DNA of 52,444 nt. Source: CAYTTR01 sp964440805. Lineage in GTDB: Bacteria > Acidobacteriota > Aminicenantia > Aminicenantales > Aminicenantaceae. Position 1 is the first letter of the stretch. Each line of letters starts with the position of its first letter. The stretch covers positions 1-52,444 of the forward strand of contig CAYTTR010000016.1 in NCBI GenBank assembly GCA_964440805.1, in the 5' to 3' direction. The position numbers and the translations under genes were made by a program. The notes below the pieces were generated by a model. That model was not told the origin of the DNA. It searched no databases and was given only the letters and a program-made list of their open reading frames with translations. Shown here in pieces: positions 25,963-35,077 of the stretch.

Positions 25963-26138
25963 CTTTTCTCGCCGCTCTCGCTCGTTTAGTGGTCTCGCCT
26001 ATATTTAAACGCAACAAACGCGTCTCGCCTTTCTCGCTCTTATATAAACCAAACAGACTAAACAGACCAAACAGACTAAACAGACCAGATAGACTAGATA
26101 GACTAAATAGATTAGATTAACGCAATTAACGCAATTCT
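25963..26138 (+). repeat. Composite repeat, copy 1 of long inverted pair
   Basis: A conserved block of about 100 bases (25963 to about 26066) is nearly identical, in reverse complement, to 34460-34572. It contains ctcgctcgtttagtggtctc and ends in atataaaccaaacagac. Ten 9-nt units (26049-26138: ccaaacaga, ctaaacaga and so on to cgcaattaa, cgcaattct) follow in one register. The last units encode the C-terminal residues and stop codon of the minus-strand RND gene. Confidence 0.85.
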
Positions 26139-29100
26139 GCCTGTTTTCCAAACAGATTAGCAAAAAGCTCATATAGAACCGGGACAACAATAAGACGAAG
26201 TATAATGGCTCCTATGAATCCTCCGATATAGACGACCGCCAAAGGCCGGTGGAGTTCTGCTCCTGTGGTCACATGGAGAGCTAAGGGAAGGACCCCGACA
26301 ATCATCACCAGATCAGTCATTAAAATAGGCCTGAATTTGGTCAGGGCTCCTGCTTTGACTGCTTCTCTCAAGGGCATTCCCTGTTTGCGGAAATCGTTTA
26401 TTTTGCCTACCAGAATGATGTCGTTCTGGGCGCAAATGCCGAAAAGGGCAATTAATCCGATGGTAGAAGAGACATTCAGAGTTTGGCCAGCGATAAGAAG
26501 GCCGAAAATAGCCCCTACCAGGGTAGAAGGGATATTAAAAATAATTAGCAGAGCCTGCCAGATCGAACCGAAGGCTGAAAAAAGAATGACAAAAATAATC
26601 AAGATTACCAGCAGCATGAGAATGGTCAACTGGTGAAGAGCTCTTTGTTGGCTTTCGAACTGACCGCCAAAGGTTACGAAATACCCTGGAGGGAGATCGA
26701 CTTCTTCAGATATTTTCTGTCTGGCTTCCTCGACGAAGCTTCCCATGTCCCGCTTGACCACGTTACCTAAAATAACCTTGCGCCGCATTAAATTCTCTCT
26801 CATGATGGTCTGGGGGCCTTCGCTGCGGTAGATTTCAGACAACTGTGACAAAGGGATTCTTTCTCCCGATGGAGCTTCAATAGGGAGATTTTTTACCGCT
26901 TTCTCTTCCTGGCGGTATTCTTCGGGCAGCCTTATTAAAATAGAGGTAATCCGGTTAGGCTCAAGAACATCAGTTACTTCGATTCCATTGAGAGCCGTTT
27001 CCACAAGATCAGCCACTTCGCTTACCGCTATACCATGCCGGGCTAATTTTTCCCTGTCAAGATTGATGACAAGTTGAGGAATACCGGTGGTTTGTTCAAT
27101 CTGCAAGTCGGCCACTCCTTTAATTTCTGCCAGGACATTCCTGATTTCTTCTATTTTATCGTTCAGGAGATGTAAATTCTGACCAAACAGCTTGACAGCC
27201 AGTTGTCCCTCTGTCCCGGTGAGCATTTCAGCCAGCTTGTTAGCTATAGGCTGCTCAAAGATATAGGCAACTCCGGGGAGTTTTTCCAGTTCTTCCCGCA
27301 TGGCTTCTGTTAATTCTTTGTAGCCTCTTTTCCTTTTTTCCCTGGGCAGAAGTTCGATATTAAAATGACTGTGATTGACGGGATGGAGGTGTTCAGAGCC
27401 TTCAGGTGTTCCGGTGGTCCGGGTAACAGAAATTACTTCGGGGAATGAAAGGAATATTTTTTCGATTTTTTNNNNNNNNNNTCTTCAAGAGAGGTCTCAG
27501 GCAGCATAACGGTGGAAGCAATGATGGCGCCTTCGTCAAGCGGAGGCACGAATTCTTTACCCAAAAAGTTATAAGAGATTCCGGCCGCCAAAATAAAACA
27601 AATGAAAACTATAAAAATAAGTTTTTTGTGACGGAGAGCTTTATCAAGGAGGAGATGATACTTGTTAGACAGAAAGGTGGTCACTGGATTTTCTTTTTTC
27701 CTCAGGTGCGTTTCTTTTAAAAGCCACGAACAAAGAACTGGCTGTAGGGTCAGGTTCAATAGAAGAGCAGCAAAAAGTGCTACCACCACGGCGAAAGCGG
27801 TGGGGCGGAACATAGCCCCTTCTATTTCGCTCAGGCTGAGGAGAGGCAGAAAAACCAGAATAATAATCAGGTTGGCAGAAAAAAGATAGGTTCCTACTTC
27901 TTTAGCCGCCATGGTGGTTATAGAAACGGTGGAAGCTTTGCCTTTTTTTTCGTTAAGCAGGCGGAAGATGTTTTCAACCATAATGATTGAGCCGTTGGCC
28001 ATCTTTCCGATACCAATGGCTAAGCCCCCTATGGACATCACAGTCAGCTTTACTCCGAAGATATCCATCAAAATGAGAGCGATAAGGATGGAAAAAGGGA
28101 TGGTCAGAGAGGCAATTAAAGAAGTTCGCAGATGCCACATAAAAAGCATCATTATCAAAATAATAAGGACAGCTCCTTCCAGAATGGATACTTCCAGGTG
28201 GCGGAGAGATTTCAAGATGAGAATGGATTGATCATAGAAAGGCTTGATTTTAATTTTTTCCGGAAGGTCTCTTGAAATCTGACGGAGAGCGTCTTTTACG
28301 TTTTTTATGGCAGCCAGGGTGTCTCCGCCGTATTGTTTTTCAATGGTCACACTGACAGCTTCCTGAGCATTATGGCTGGCATCGTCTCTGCGGAATTTTC
28401 CGCCCATTCTGACGTCGGCTACATCTTTGACATAGATGGGAATGTTGTTGCGGGAAGTAATAACCGTGTTTTTTATATGGTCTATTGTTTCGATGCGTCC
28501 TTGTCCCTTGATGAGTATTTCCTGGGGCCCTTTCTTTAAGATTCCGCCGGAAAAGTTACGGTTGCTCTTTTCAATGGCCTCTTTTACTTTCATAACGGAA
28601 AGGCCGTAGTGATTAAGCAATTCCGGTTTTAGAAAAACCTGGAATTGTTTGATGAATCCTCCCATATTGATAACGAATGAGACTCCCGGGGTTCCCTGCA
28701 GCCGGTAACGGATGGTCCAGTCGGCAATAGACCGAAGCTCCAGGGGATCTGTGTCTTCGCCGGTAACCACAAATTCAAAGACCTCTCCCATTCTGGAAGA
28801 AACAGGACCCAGCACAGGTCCTACCGTACCTCTCGGAAGTTTGCCGGCAACAAGCTCCAGTTTGCTGGCCACTATTTGCCGGGCTAAATAAATGTTTGTC
28901 CCCCATTCAAACTCCACAGTTACCACTGAATCACCGGTGGCTGATTCGGAGCGTACGCGGGTAACATGGGGAGAGCCGTTCAGCAGGCTCTCCAAGGGAA
29001 AGGAAATCAATCTTTCCACATCTTCTGCTGCCATACCGGGATTTTCAGTGATGATTTTCACCAGCGGTGCATTAAGGTCAGGATAGATATCCTTGGGCAT

Positions 29101-29199
29101 CCGGAAATAACAGATAATCCCCCAAATACAGGCTAAACCTATCAGGAAGACAGTCAGAAGCCGGTGTTTCAAAGAAAAATCTATCAACCTGTCAATCAT
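26126..29199 (-). CDS. CusA/CzcA-type heavy-metal RND efflux pump (split by assembly gap)
   Basis: This is the inner-membrane pump of a tripartite heavy-metal exporter. The N-terminal half (29199 to 27482) begins with MIDRLIDFSLKHR and PKDIYPDLNAPLV, typical of HME-RND proteins. The C-terminal half (27471 to 26126) contains GIAVSEVADLVETALNG and the helix block ending in VPVLYELFANLFG. Ten N bases at 27472-27481 interrupt it. Both sides are open (the C-terminal half reads IEKIFLSFPEVISVTRTTG up to the gap), so it is one gene with roughly 8-10 codons missing, not two. About 1020 residues is right for the family. The metal (Cu, Ag, Zn, Co or Cd) cannot be decided. The last codons overlap a 9-nt repeat unit. 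It is the third pump gene of a tolC-like/adaptor/pump operon. Confidence 0.92.
27472..27481. other. Assembly gap (10 N)
   Basis: Ten unknown bases lie inside the RND pump gene. The true gap length is unknown; family alignment suggests a few tens of bases at most. Confidence 0.99.
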
Positions 29200-29212
29200 G
29201 ATGCATTCCTCT

Positions 29213-30508
29213 CTAATGGACGTGCCCTTTTTTGAGAATATCCTCGTACAGGAGCGATTTAAGCTGAAAATTGCCTTCTGTTATCACCTCGTCCCCTTCT
29301 TTGAGACCATGGATGATTTGAATAAAACCGTCTTCCATGGTTCCGGTTTTCACAATTTTAGGAAAATATGAGCCGTTCTCTACCACAAATACTATTTTCT
29401 CATCCAGGTCATCAAGAACAGCCTTACGGGGAATGACTAAAGCCCGTTCTTCCCGGCTGATGATGATTTGAATATTGGCGAACATCCCTGGCTTCAATTT
29501 CTCTTCCCTGTTTCCCACTTCTGTCCGGATGGTAATGGTCCGGGTTTCTTCATCCAGGACATCAGAGATATAAATGATTTTTCCTTTGAAAGTTTCTCCG
29601 GGGTAGGCAGGGACGATTAGCTTGACCTCCTGGCCAAGATTTACTTTGGCGATATCCTTCTCATAAATTGAGGCATCGACGCAGAGAAGGGTGGGATCAA
29701 GAATAGTTAAAATTTCTGTTGTTTGATCGATCATAGCACCCAGAATTGCCTGGTTGGAGATAATTTTCCCGCTAATGGGAGCAAAAAGAGAGATGGTGGG
29801 ATTTATTTGGTGAATCTTGGAGATTTCTTTAACTTGGTCTTCGGTAAAACCCAGCAAATGGAGTTTTTTTTCGGTCGTATCAAGGTTGGCTTCAGCGACT
29901 TTGAGGGCGGCTTCTGCAGCCTGCAGGTCCTTTTGAGCTCCCACTCCTCTTTCAACTAAGCGTTTATGGCGTTGGTAATCGACTTTAGCCAGTTCGTAGT
30001 CTGCTTGGGCTTTATAAAAGGCGGATTTTGCTTCTCCTACTTCTTCGCTCTGGAGGGTAACCAGTTTTTGATCCTGCTTCACCCATTGGCCAATTGTTAC
30101 ATGAATTTCAGCGACCCGGGCAGGAAAGGCATAGCTGACAATGGCTTTCCGGTGAGGATGGGCCATTACTTTTCCCATGGCTTCCAGGATGGTTTCAATC
30201 TCTCTATAAGTTGCTTTTACTGATTTTAGCTCAAAGGTCTTTCTTGTTTCCTGGGGAATTTCTACCGATGCTCCTGCTTGCCAGCGCCGGCCGAAACCTC
30301 TCTTTTTGATTGAGCCCGGTCTTCCCTGTCCTAAACCCTGTTTTAATCCCTTCCCCCTGCCTTGAGTAGGATAAACAGGAGAAATCTCTTGTTCAGAGGT
30401 TGACTCGTTTTGGCTTATACTTTCAGCTTCCTTTTCCGGTAGTTTAGTACAGGCTGCTCCCGCTAAGATAAGCCAGCCGGAAAGAATGTATATTATTATT
30501 TTTTTCAT
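29213..30508 (-). CDS. RND efflux periplasmic adaptor (CusB/HlyD-like lipoprotein)
   Basis: This 431-residue membrane fusion protein joins the RND pump to the outer-membrane channel. The N-terminus has a lipobox (LAGAAC, Cys20), so it is a lipoprotein. A Gly/Arg/Gln-rich linker (about 50-78) follows and is unusual for the family. Then come the barrel-sandwich/lipoyl halves (VAEIHVTIGQWVKQDQKLVTL; ISLFAPISGKIISNQAILGAMI), a helical hairpin between them, and the C-terminal beta-barrel (VPAYPGETFKGKIIYI). The gene starts 13 nt upstream of the pump gene and its start base coincides with the end of the TolC-like gene, showing a tight operon. Confidence 0.92.
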   Translation of the reverse strand: MKKIIIYILSGWLILAGAACTKLPEKEAESISQNESTSEQEISPVYPTQGRGKGLKQGLGQGRPGSIKKRGFGRRWQAGASVEIPQETRKTFELKSVKATYREIETILEAMGKVMAHPHRKAIVSYAFPARVAEIHVTIGQWVKQDQKLVTLQSEEVGEAKSAFYKAQADYELAKVDYQRHKRLVERGVGAQKDLQAAEAALKVAEANLDTTEKKLHLLGFTEDQVKEISKIHQINPTISLFAPISGKIISNQAILGAMIDQTTEILTILDPTLLCVDASIYEKDIAKVNLGQEVKLIVPAYPGETFKGKIIYISDVLDEETRTITIRTEVGNREEKLKPGMFANIQIIISREERALVIPRKAVLDDLDEKIVFVVENGSYFPKIVKTGTMEDGFIQIIHGLKEGDEVITEGNFQLKSLLYEDILKKGHVH

Positions 30509-31764
30509 TATTCACCTCTTTCAAGGGAGTGTCCCGCCGATTTTTCCAGTGAGGCCAGGGCTACCTGATAGTTGAAAAGAGCCTCAATATACAGTTCGCT
30601 GACCTCAATCAAGGTACGGCGAGCCTCGATCAGCTCCAAACCCCCGATGGCTCCTTCCTGGTAGCTGAATAACATCATGTTGTAGACCTCTTCGGCTTCC
30701 TTGAGGATTTCTTCTACAAAAAGTTCAATTTGGTTTTCTGTGGTGACGGCATTAATGAAGGCTTCTTCCACCTGGAGGGCGATGGCATTCTTAATGTGGT
30801 CAATCTCTCGATGAAGAGATTCGATATTAGCCTGGGCTTCAGCCACTTCTCCCTGTTTTGGCTGCCAGAAAAAAAGGGGGATGGGAAAAGATAGAGTGAA
30901 GTCCCAGAAAGAGCCCTCACCTTCCACCCGGTGTCTAAATAATCCCAGGTCAAAGTCCGGTAGATAATCAAGATAGGCCTGTTTCTTCTTGAAGTCTTCC
31001 TTTTTCAAAGAAGACTTGAGTTTTATTAATTCAGGCCTGCGCAACCAGGCCTTTTCTTTTAACCTTTCCAGGTCGAGTGAAGGATATGAGCTTTTCAAAT
31101 CTCCTTCAGCGAAAAGGGGTATTGTTTTTCTCTTCCCCATTAGATAGTTCAAAAAAGCAGCACTTAGGCGGACTTCATTTTCAGCGATCCGAACCACATT
31201 AGCCGCTTTGGAGGCTTCAACATGGGCTCTCAGAGATTCCACCTGGGCAGCTTCTCCGCTTTCATACTTGAATTTAGCCTTTTCATAGAAATCCTCAGCC
31301 AGTTCCTGATTTTGCTTGGCCAGCTTGAGTTTTTCCTGAGTCATTAAGAGAGAATAAAAGGCTTCTTTGATTTGGAAGGTAAGCTCCAGCTTAAGAAGTT
31401 CAATTTCCTGGAGAATTTCCAGGGATTCTTGAGAAGCGATTTTGCCTCTGAGAAAGCGCTTGCCTGGAAATTCAAAGGACTGACTCAGACCGAAGTAGGT
31501 TTCTCCTGCTTTCTTAAGGTTAAAAAGGCTGGGTTGTAGATCAAAATCCAAATCAATGGAGGGCTGAGAGAAGGCCTTGGCCTGTTTGATCCTTGCCAGA
31601 GAGGCTTGATACTGTTGCCGAGAAGATTGAAGCAGAGGATTGAATTCTAAAGCTATTTTCAGGCATTCTTCAAGAGTAAGGCTGGTTCTTGTAGTTTGCT
31701 CGGCCTGAATGATGACCGGGAGGATTAGGCTGAAAATTATAAGCATACAAGGTATTTTTTTCAC
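30508..31764 (-). CDS. TolC-family outer-membrane efflux channel (CusC-like)
   Basis: This 418-residue protein has a signal peptide (residues 1-22, ending IQA). Two outer-membrane efflux protein repeats of long amphipathic helices follow; LTLEECLKIALEFNPLLQSSRQ is the usual first helix. The family forms trimeric channels across the outer membrane and periplasm. The adaptor gene begins at its last base, so translation is coupled. It is the first of the three canonical efflux genes, with a small Cys/His-containing gene upstream. Confidence 0.92.
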   Translation of the reverse strand: MKKIPCMLIIFSLILPVIIQAEQTTRTSLTLEECLKIALEFNPLLQSSRQQYQASLARIKQAKAFSQPSIDLDFDLQPSLFNLKKAGETYFGLSQSFEFPGKRFLRGKIASQESLEILQEIELLKLELTFQIKEAFYSLLMTQEKLKLAKQNQELAEDFYEKAKFKYESGEAAQVESLRAHVEASKAANVVRIAENEVRLSAAFLNYLMGKRKTIPLFAEGDLKSSYPSLDLERLKEKAWLRRPELIKLKSSLKKEDFKKKQAYLDYLPDFDLGLFRHRVEGEGSFWDFTLSFPIPLFFWQPKQGEVAEAQANIESLHREIDHIKNAIALQVEEAFINAVTTENQIELFVEEILKEAEEVYNMMLFSYQEGAIGGLELIEARRTLIEVSELYIEALFNYQVALASLEKSAGHSLERGE

Positions 31765-31822
31765 TTGACCTCCTCCTTTTAGTGTGGGAGTGGAAAGGGT
31801 AAGAAAATAAAAAGGGAGGAAT

Positions 31823-32107
31823 TCAGGGGGAGGGAGGAGACCGGGAAGAAGGAGAAAGGGGATTTGTCTGATGGGAGAGAGAAACTTTTTCGGCCTTTAA
31901 CGTGTTTATTGGACAAAGTTTAGGAAGCTGGGAAAAATTAATCTGGCAGGTGGTGAGGGTTGAATTCTGGAAATGACAGGCAGAACAGTTGTGGGTGGGC
32001 CTTAAAGTTGTTTCAGTATGAAAATGGTTGATGGACAAAGATATAATGAGGAAACACAACAAGAAGAACAAGTTGAGGAGCTTCCCGGCTTTCTTAAATG
32101 CAATCAT
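31823..32107 (-). CDS. Small exported protein with CxxCH motif upstream of metal efflux genes
   Basis: This 94-residue protein is not a family I can name. It has an N-terminal hydrophobic segment (LLNLFFLLCFLIISLSI, residues about 11-27), then THNCSACHFQNS (residues about 38-49) with a CxxCH pattern and nearby His residues, and a Pro/Ser-rich tail. Similar small Cys/His proteins (DUF2946-like) often precede copper-efflux operons and may bind metal. The single CxxCH also fits a heme c site formally, but the context favours metal binding. It lies 58 nt before the TolC-like gene in the same direction, with a promoter just upstream. The coding call is supported by position and motif only. Confidence 0.55.
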   Translation of the reverse strand: MIAFKKAGKLLNLFFLLCFLIISLSINHFHTETTLRPTHNCSACHFQNSTLTTCQINFSQLPKLCPINTLKAEKVSLSHQTNPLSPSSRSPPSP

Positions 32108-32122
32108 GAATAAACCTCATAG

Positions 32123-32151
32123 ATTATGAAGAAAGCCGGCCGTAAAATCAA
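32123..32151 (-). promoter_or_regulatory. Promoter for metal-efflux operon
   Basis: On the minus strand TTGATT (32151-32146) and CATAAT (32128-32123) are spaced 17 nt. Transcription would start only about 10 nt before the ATG at 32107, leaving a very short leader. No palindromic metal-regulator site is evident. Confidence 0.45.
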
Positions 32152-32347
32152 GTAAAGAGATATAAACTAAAGAATCATGATCTTTCCAGAAGGCAGGGGT
32201 TTGAAATATAGACCGGCAAGTGAATTTGAAGAGATTAAAAGCAGAGAAGATGATTTTGAATACCATAAGGTGTAATACTCGGGATTGCAGGTGTAATAAC
32301 AAAAGAGCATACATTTTATTTCTGTCGCAAATGCCTGTGTTCAATGC

Positions 32348-32377
32348 TTGAACTATTTGGGAGTTTTCAACTATAAA
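32348..32377 (+). promoter_or_regulatory. Promoter for ACT-domain gene
   Basis: TTGAAC (32348-32353) and TATAAA (32372-32377), 18 nt apart, precede ATG 32411. Because they fall inside a longer possible open frame beginning at 32348, they argue that 32411 is the real start. Confidence 0.5.
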
Positions 32378-32410
32378 ATTTTTTTGATTTTGAAAAGAAG
32401 CACTGCGGGA

Positions 32411-32773
32411 ATGAACGAGAAAAAATTACTTGACCAGATCAAGTTAAGACAGAATTATTTTATAACTTTCACTCAGGGAGTCTATAAAACAACCGTCATT
32501 GTAAGCAGTAATTTGGAAGATAAGATTCTGGAGATATTTGAAGGGGAAAAAGTTATTTCTAAGTTTAATAACCTTTCCTCCATTACAATCCAATTGCCGG
32601 AGGGAGCTGCTCTTGTGCCCGGCATCTACAGTTTTATTTTAAGAGCCCTTGCCTGGGAGGGCATCAATCTGATTGAAGTCGTTTCTACATTTAATGAATT
32701 CACCATAATCGTTCAAAATAAAAACATTAACCGGGCCTTTTCTATTCTTAAGCAGCTATTTGAGACAGGTTAG
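32411..32773 (+). CDS. ACT-domain protein
   Basis: This roughly 120-residue protein has no catalytic domain. Residues about 55-118 look like the aspartokinase-type ACT fold (SITIQLPEGAALVPGIYSFI, then LAWEGINLIEVVSTFNEFTI, then IVQNKNINRAFSILKQLF). ACT domains bind amino acids and regulate partners. The start is set at ATG 32411 (MNEKKLLDQ) rather than 32348 because a promoter lies between them. It is transcribed away from the metal-efflux operon and towards the decarboxylase remnant. The N-terminal 50 residues are helical and unassigned. Specific ligand and partner are unknown. Confidence 0.65.
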   Translation: MNEKKLLDQIKLRQNYFITFTQGVYKTTVIVSSNLEDKILEIFEGEKVISKFNNLSSITIQLPEGAALVPGIYSFILRALAWEGINLIEVVSTFNEFTIIVQNKNINRAFSILKQLFETG

Positions 32774-32844
32774 AAGATATTTTAATGTAATTATCCATCT
32801 TAGGCTTGTTATCCACAATAATGAAGATTTCCCTTCGCTTTACT

Positions 32845-34229
32845 TTATTTTTTTAAAAGGAGTCCGGCTTTTTCTTTAATAATTTCCCAGGCTCTCCTGA
32901 CATGTTCTTCTTCAGTGGTTCTGGCTCCTATCATCAATCGGAGAGTGTATTTCCCCCGGATTGAGGTATGAGTCATGAATAACTTGCCGGTGCTGTTTAT
33001 ATTTTCAAGCAGTTTTCTATTAAGCTTGTCCAGATTTTTGTCTCCCCGGCCGTCGTTCAAGCGGAAGCAAACCAAACTCAGCTCAGCCGGGGCCATCAGC
33101 TCAAATCTCTGATCCCCCTTCAGCCATTCTGTAAACATCTGAGCCAGATCGATGTGTTTCCGGATAATATTCTGAAGTCCTTTTATCCCATAAGATCGAA
33201 TAACGAACCAGAGCTTTAAAGCCCGGAATCTTCGCCCGAGCTGAATACTCCAGTCCCGGTAATTTTTGACCACAGCATCTTCTCCGGTTTTAAGATACTC
33301 AGGATGTATCTCGAAAGTTTTAATTAAAGTCTTAGGGTCTTTTACCAAATAAACAGAACAGTCAAAGTTGGTCATCATCCATTTGTGGGGATTGAAAACA
33401 AAAGAGTCAACATGCTCAATTCCATTGAGAATCCACCGTTTCTCAGGAAGAATAGCCGCTGTTCCGGCATAGGCGGCATCTACGTGAAGCCAGATTCCAT
33501 GCTCCCGGCATATTTTTCCAATAGGCTCCAGCGGGTCGAGGGCACCCGAAGAAGTGGTGCCCACAGTAGCCACCACACAAGCGGGGTTCTTTCCTTTTTT
33601 CTTATCTTCTTCAACAGCTTCTTTCAGCTTAGATGGAATCATAGTTAGGGAATCGTCCGTTGGGATATAACGGAGCGAGTCTTTACCGAAGCCTGCAATT
33701 TTCACCCCTTTTTCCACGCTTGAATGGGCTTCCTCAGAGGCATAAACAGTTAATGCTTCCTTAAACCCTCTCTTGTTTACCTGAAAATCGGTTGCTTTTT
33801 CTCTGGCAGACAAAAGAGCAACCAGAGTGGAGGTGGAAGCAGAGTCTTGAATTACTCCGGCCATTCCATTGGGAAGACCCAGCATTTGCCGGAGCCAGTC
33901 GCAGACTGTTTCTTCCAGCTCTTCCACTGAGCACCTATTCCGGCGGTGAGAAGTTCTGCCAGAATAGAGGCCGGACTGTTGTTGGCCGGGAAATAGGCAA
34001 ACCAGCCCGGGTGCTGCCAGTGAGTCAGGCCGGGAAGAATTATATTGCGGAAGTCGGCAAACAGGCTGTCCATGGGTTCTCCTTCAAGCGGAGGTTCGGG
34101 AGGCAGTTGTTTTTTGATATCACCGGGTTGGATTGAGGGGCAAACCCGGTATTCATCTAAGTTTTCCAGATAATCAGCCACCCAGTCGATGAAATTATAC
34201 CCGAATTTTTTAAATTCTTTTTTATCCAT
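32845..34229 (-). pseudogene. Group II PLP decarboxylase (aromatic L-amino acid decarboxylase-like), frameshifted
   Basis: Two overlapping frames together make an almost complete aromatic amino acid/tyrosine decarboxylase. The first (34229 to about 33928) starts MDKKEFKKFGYNFIDWVADY and keeps homology through THWQHPGWFAYFPANNSPAS to TAGIGAQ. The second resumes at EELEETVCDWLRQMLGLP and runs to 32845, with the PLP lysine in NPHKWMM (codon 33384-33382). At the junction about 11 residues normally found between GIGxQ and ELE (typically including W-x-TSPAxT) are missing and the frame changes. This points to a small deletion plus frameshift near 33928. Product would be tryptamine/tyramine/phenylethylamine-type amines if intact. 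A sequencing error would explain a shift but not the lost residues. Confidence 0.8.
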
Positions 34230-34250
34230 CGCTTAACCTCCCATAAAAAA

Positions 34251-34287
34251 GGGGGGCGTTCCCCAAAGGGACACCCCTTTCCCTGAA
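34251..34287 (+). repeat. GGGACGTTCCC palindromic repeat
   Basis: ggggggcgttccccaaaggg followed by acaccccttt and ccctg. It lies 21 nt upstream of the decarboxylase remnant and is followed by 9-nt arrays, as at 4308 and 52033. Confidence 0.8.
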
Positions 34288-34304
34288 GAGAAACATTAAT
34301 ATAG

Positions 34305-34358
34305 TCTATTTGGTCTGTTCTGTCTATTCTGTCTGTTTTGTCAATTCAGTTTATTAAA
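34305..34358 (+). repeat. 9-nt tandem array, TCTATTCTG type, 6 units
   Basis: Units are tctatttgg, tctgttctg, tctattctg, tctgttttg, tcaattcag and tttattaaa in exact register, immediately after the palindromic repeat. Confidence 0.85.
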
Positions 34359-34402
34359 TAAATACTGATATTACCTATTTTAAAACCCAGCGCCTTCATA
34401 CA

Positions 34403-34572
34403 TGCGTTAAATGCGTTCATCTAATCTATTTAGTCTATCTAGTCTATTTAGTCTATATAGTCTATCTGGTCTGTTTAGTCTGTTTGGTTTATATAAGAGC
34501 GAGAAAGGCGAGACGCGTTTGTTGCGTTTAAATATAGGCGAGACCACTAAACGAGCGAGAGGGGCGAGAAAA
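34403..34572 (-). repeat. Composite repeat, copy 2 of long inverted pair
   Basis: The reverse complement matches 25963-26130. It begins with two gcgttaa-type units, then eight 9-nt units at 34425-34496 (tctatttag, tctatctag, tctatttag, tctatatag, tctatctgg, tctgtttag, tctgtttgg, tttatataa). The roughly 75-base conserved block containing gagaccactaaacgagcgag follows. The conserved block differs from copy 1 at about one position in 100; the number and type of 9-nt units differ. Confidence 0.85.
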
Positions 34573-34731
34573 GTAAAAGGCATCTGCCTAAACTTGCGAC
34601 TTGTTTTCCCCTGGGAATAAGGTGGTAATTAGCAAAAACCGGAAAAAAATGTAAAAAAAGGGTATTTTAACCCTCAAAAACTGCATATTAACAGGGGAAA
34701 AAGCTAATTTTGTGAAATTAAAAAAAAATCC

Positions 34732-34761
34732 TTGAAATTTAATTTGAAATTATGTTATAAT
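34732..34761 (+). promoter_or_regulatory. Strong extended -10 promoter
   Basis: TTGAAA (34732-34737), an 18-nt spacer, and TATAAT (34756-34761) preceded by TGT form an extended -10 promoter. No large gene follows; the transcript would run about 290 nt to the hairpin at 35023-35058, through a small ORF. Confidence 0.65.
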
Positions 34762-34920
34762 TAAAACGTTCAGCACAAAGGGAAAAAGAGGCAGGTAAAA
34801 AAATCCAATTTCCTCACCTTCAATTCTCCATTTCATCCTTTTCTTGCTTTTTTATTATTTTCTGATTTTACAGGCAACCTTTTCCATCTCCTACTCGTAT
34901 ATATATGTGAAGGATAAGAG

Positions 34921-35013
34921 ATGAGAAAGAAAAACCCGTTTCAATCAGAGGAAACCCTCCTTTTTTCTTCTCTCATGCAAGAGAGATTTCCCATAAATCC
35001 CCTTACCCATTAA
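34921..35013 (+). CDS. Candidate 30-residue small protein
   Basis: An ATG at 34921 is preceded by AAGGA (34910-34914) with 6-nt spacing and opens 30 codons (starts MRKKNPFQSEETLL, ends PINPLTH). The TAA at 35011-35013 is 9 nt before a 16-bp hairpin terminator. A strong promoter lies about 160 nt upstream. No family is recognised and there is no membrane segment; the peptide is amphipathic, with a basic N-terminus. The full promoter/ribosome-site/ORF/terminator set is what supports it. A non-coding RNA of about 290 nt is the alternative. Confidence 0.45.
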   Translation: MRKKNPFQSEETLLFSSLMQERFPINPLTH

Positions 35014-35022
35014 CCCATCCCC

Positions 35023-35058
35023 AAGGCGGCCGTCTTTTAAATAAAAGACGGCCGCCTT
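35023..35058. terminator. 16-bp hairpin terminator, possibly bidirectional
   Basis: A perfect stem aaggcggccgtctttt / aaaagacggccgcctt with a 4-nt loop (aaat). On the plus strand it is followed by atctatttgcttattt; on the minus strand it lies 20 nt beyond the nikR stop. It can therefore serve both converging units. Confidence 0.85.
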
Positions 35059-35077
35059 ATCTATTTGCTTATTTACA

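Noticed and set aside
26005..26190. Minus-strand ORF of 61 codons with LVY/LVC tripeptide repeats
   Set aside because: It is produced by the 9-nt array (period divisible by three keeps all frames open) and starts inside the RND gene; no ribosome site or family match.
34921..34990. gtttcaatcagaggaaac looked like a CRISPR repeat fragment
   Set aside because: It occurs once, with no spaced copies anywhere in the window.
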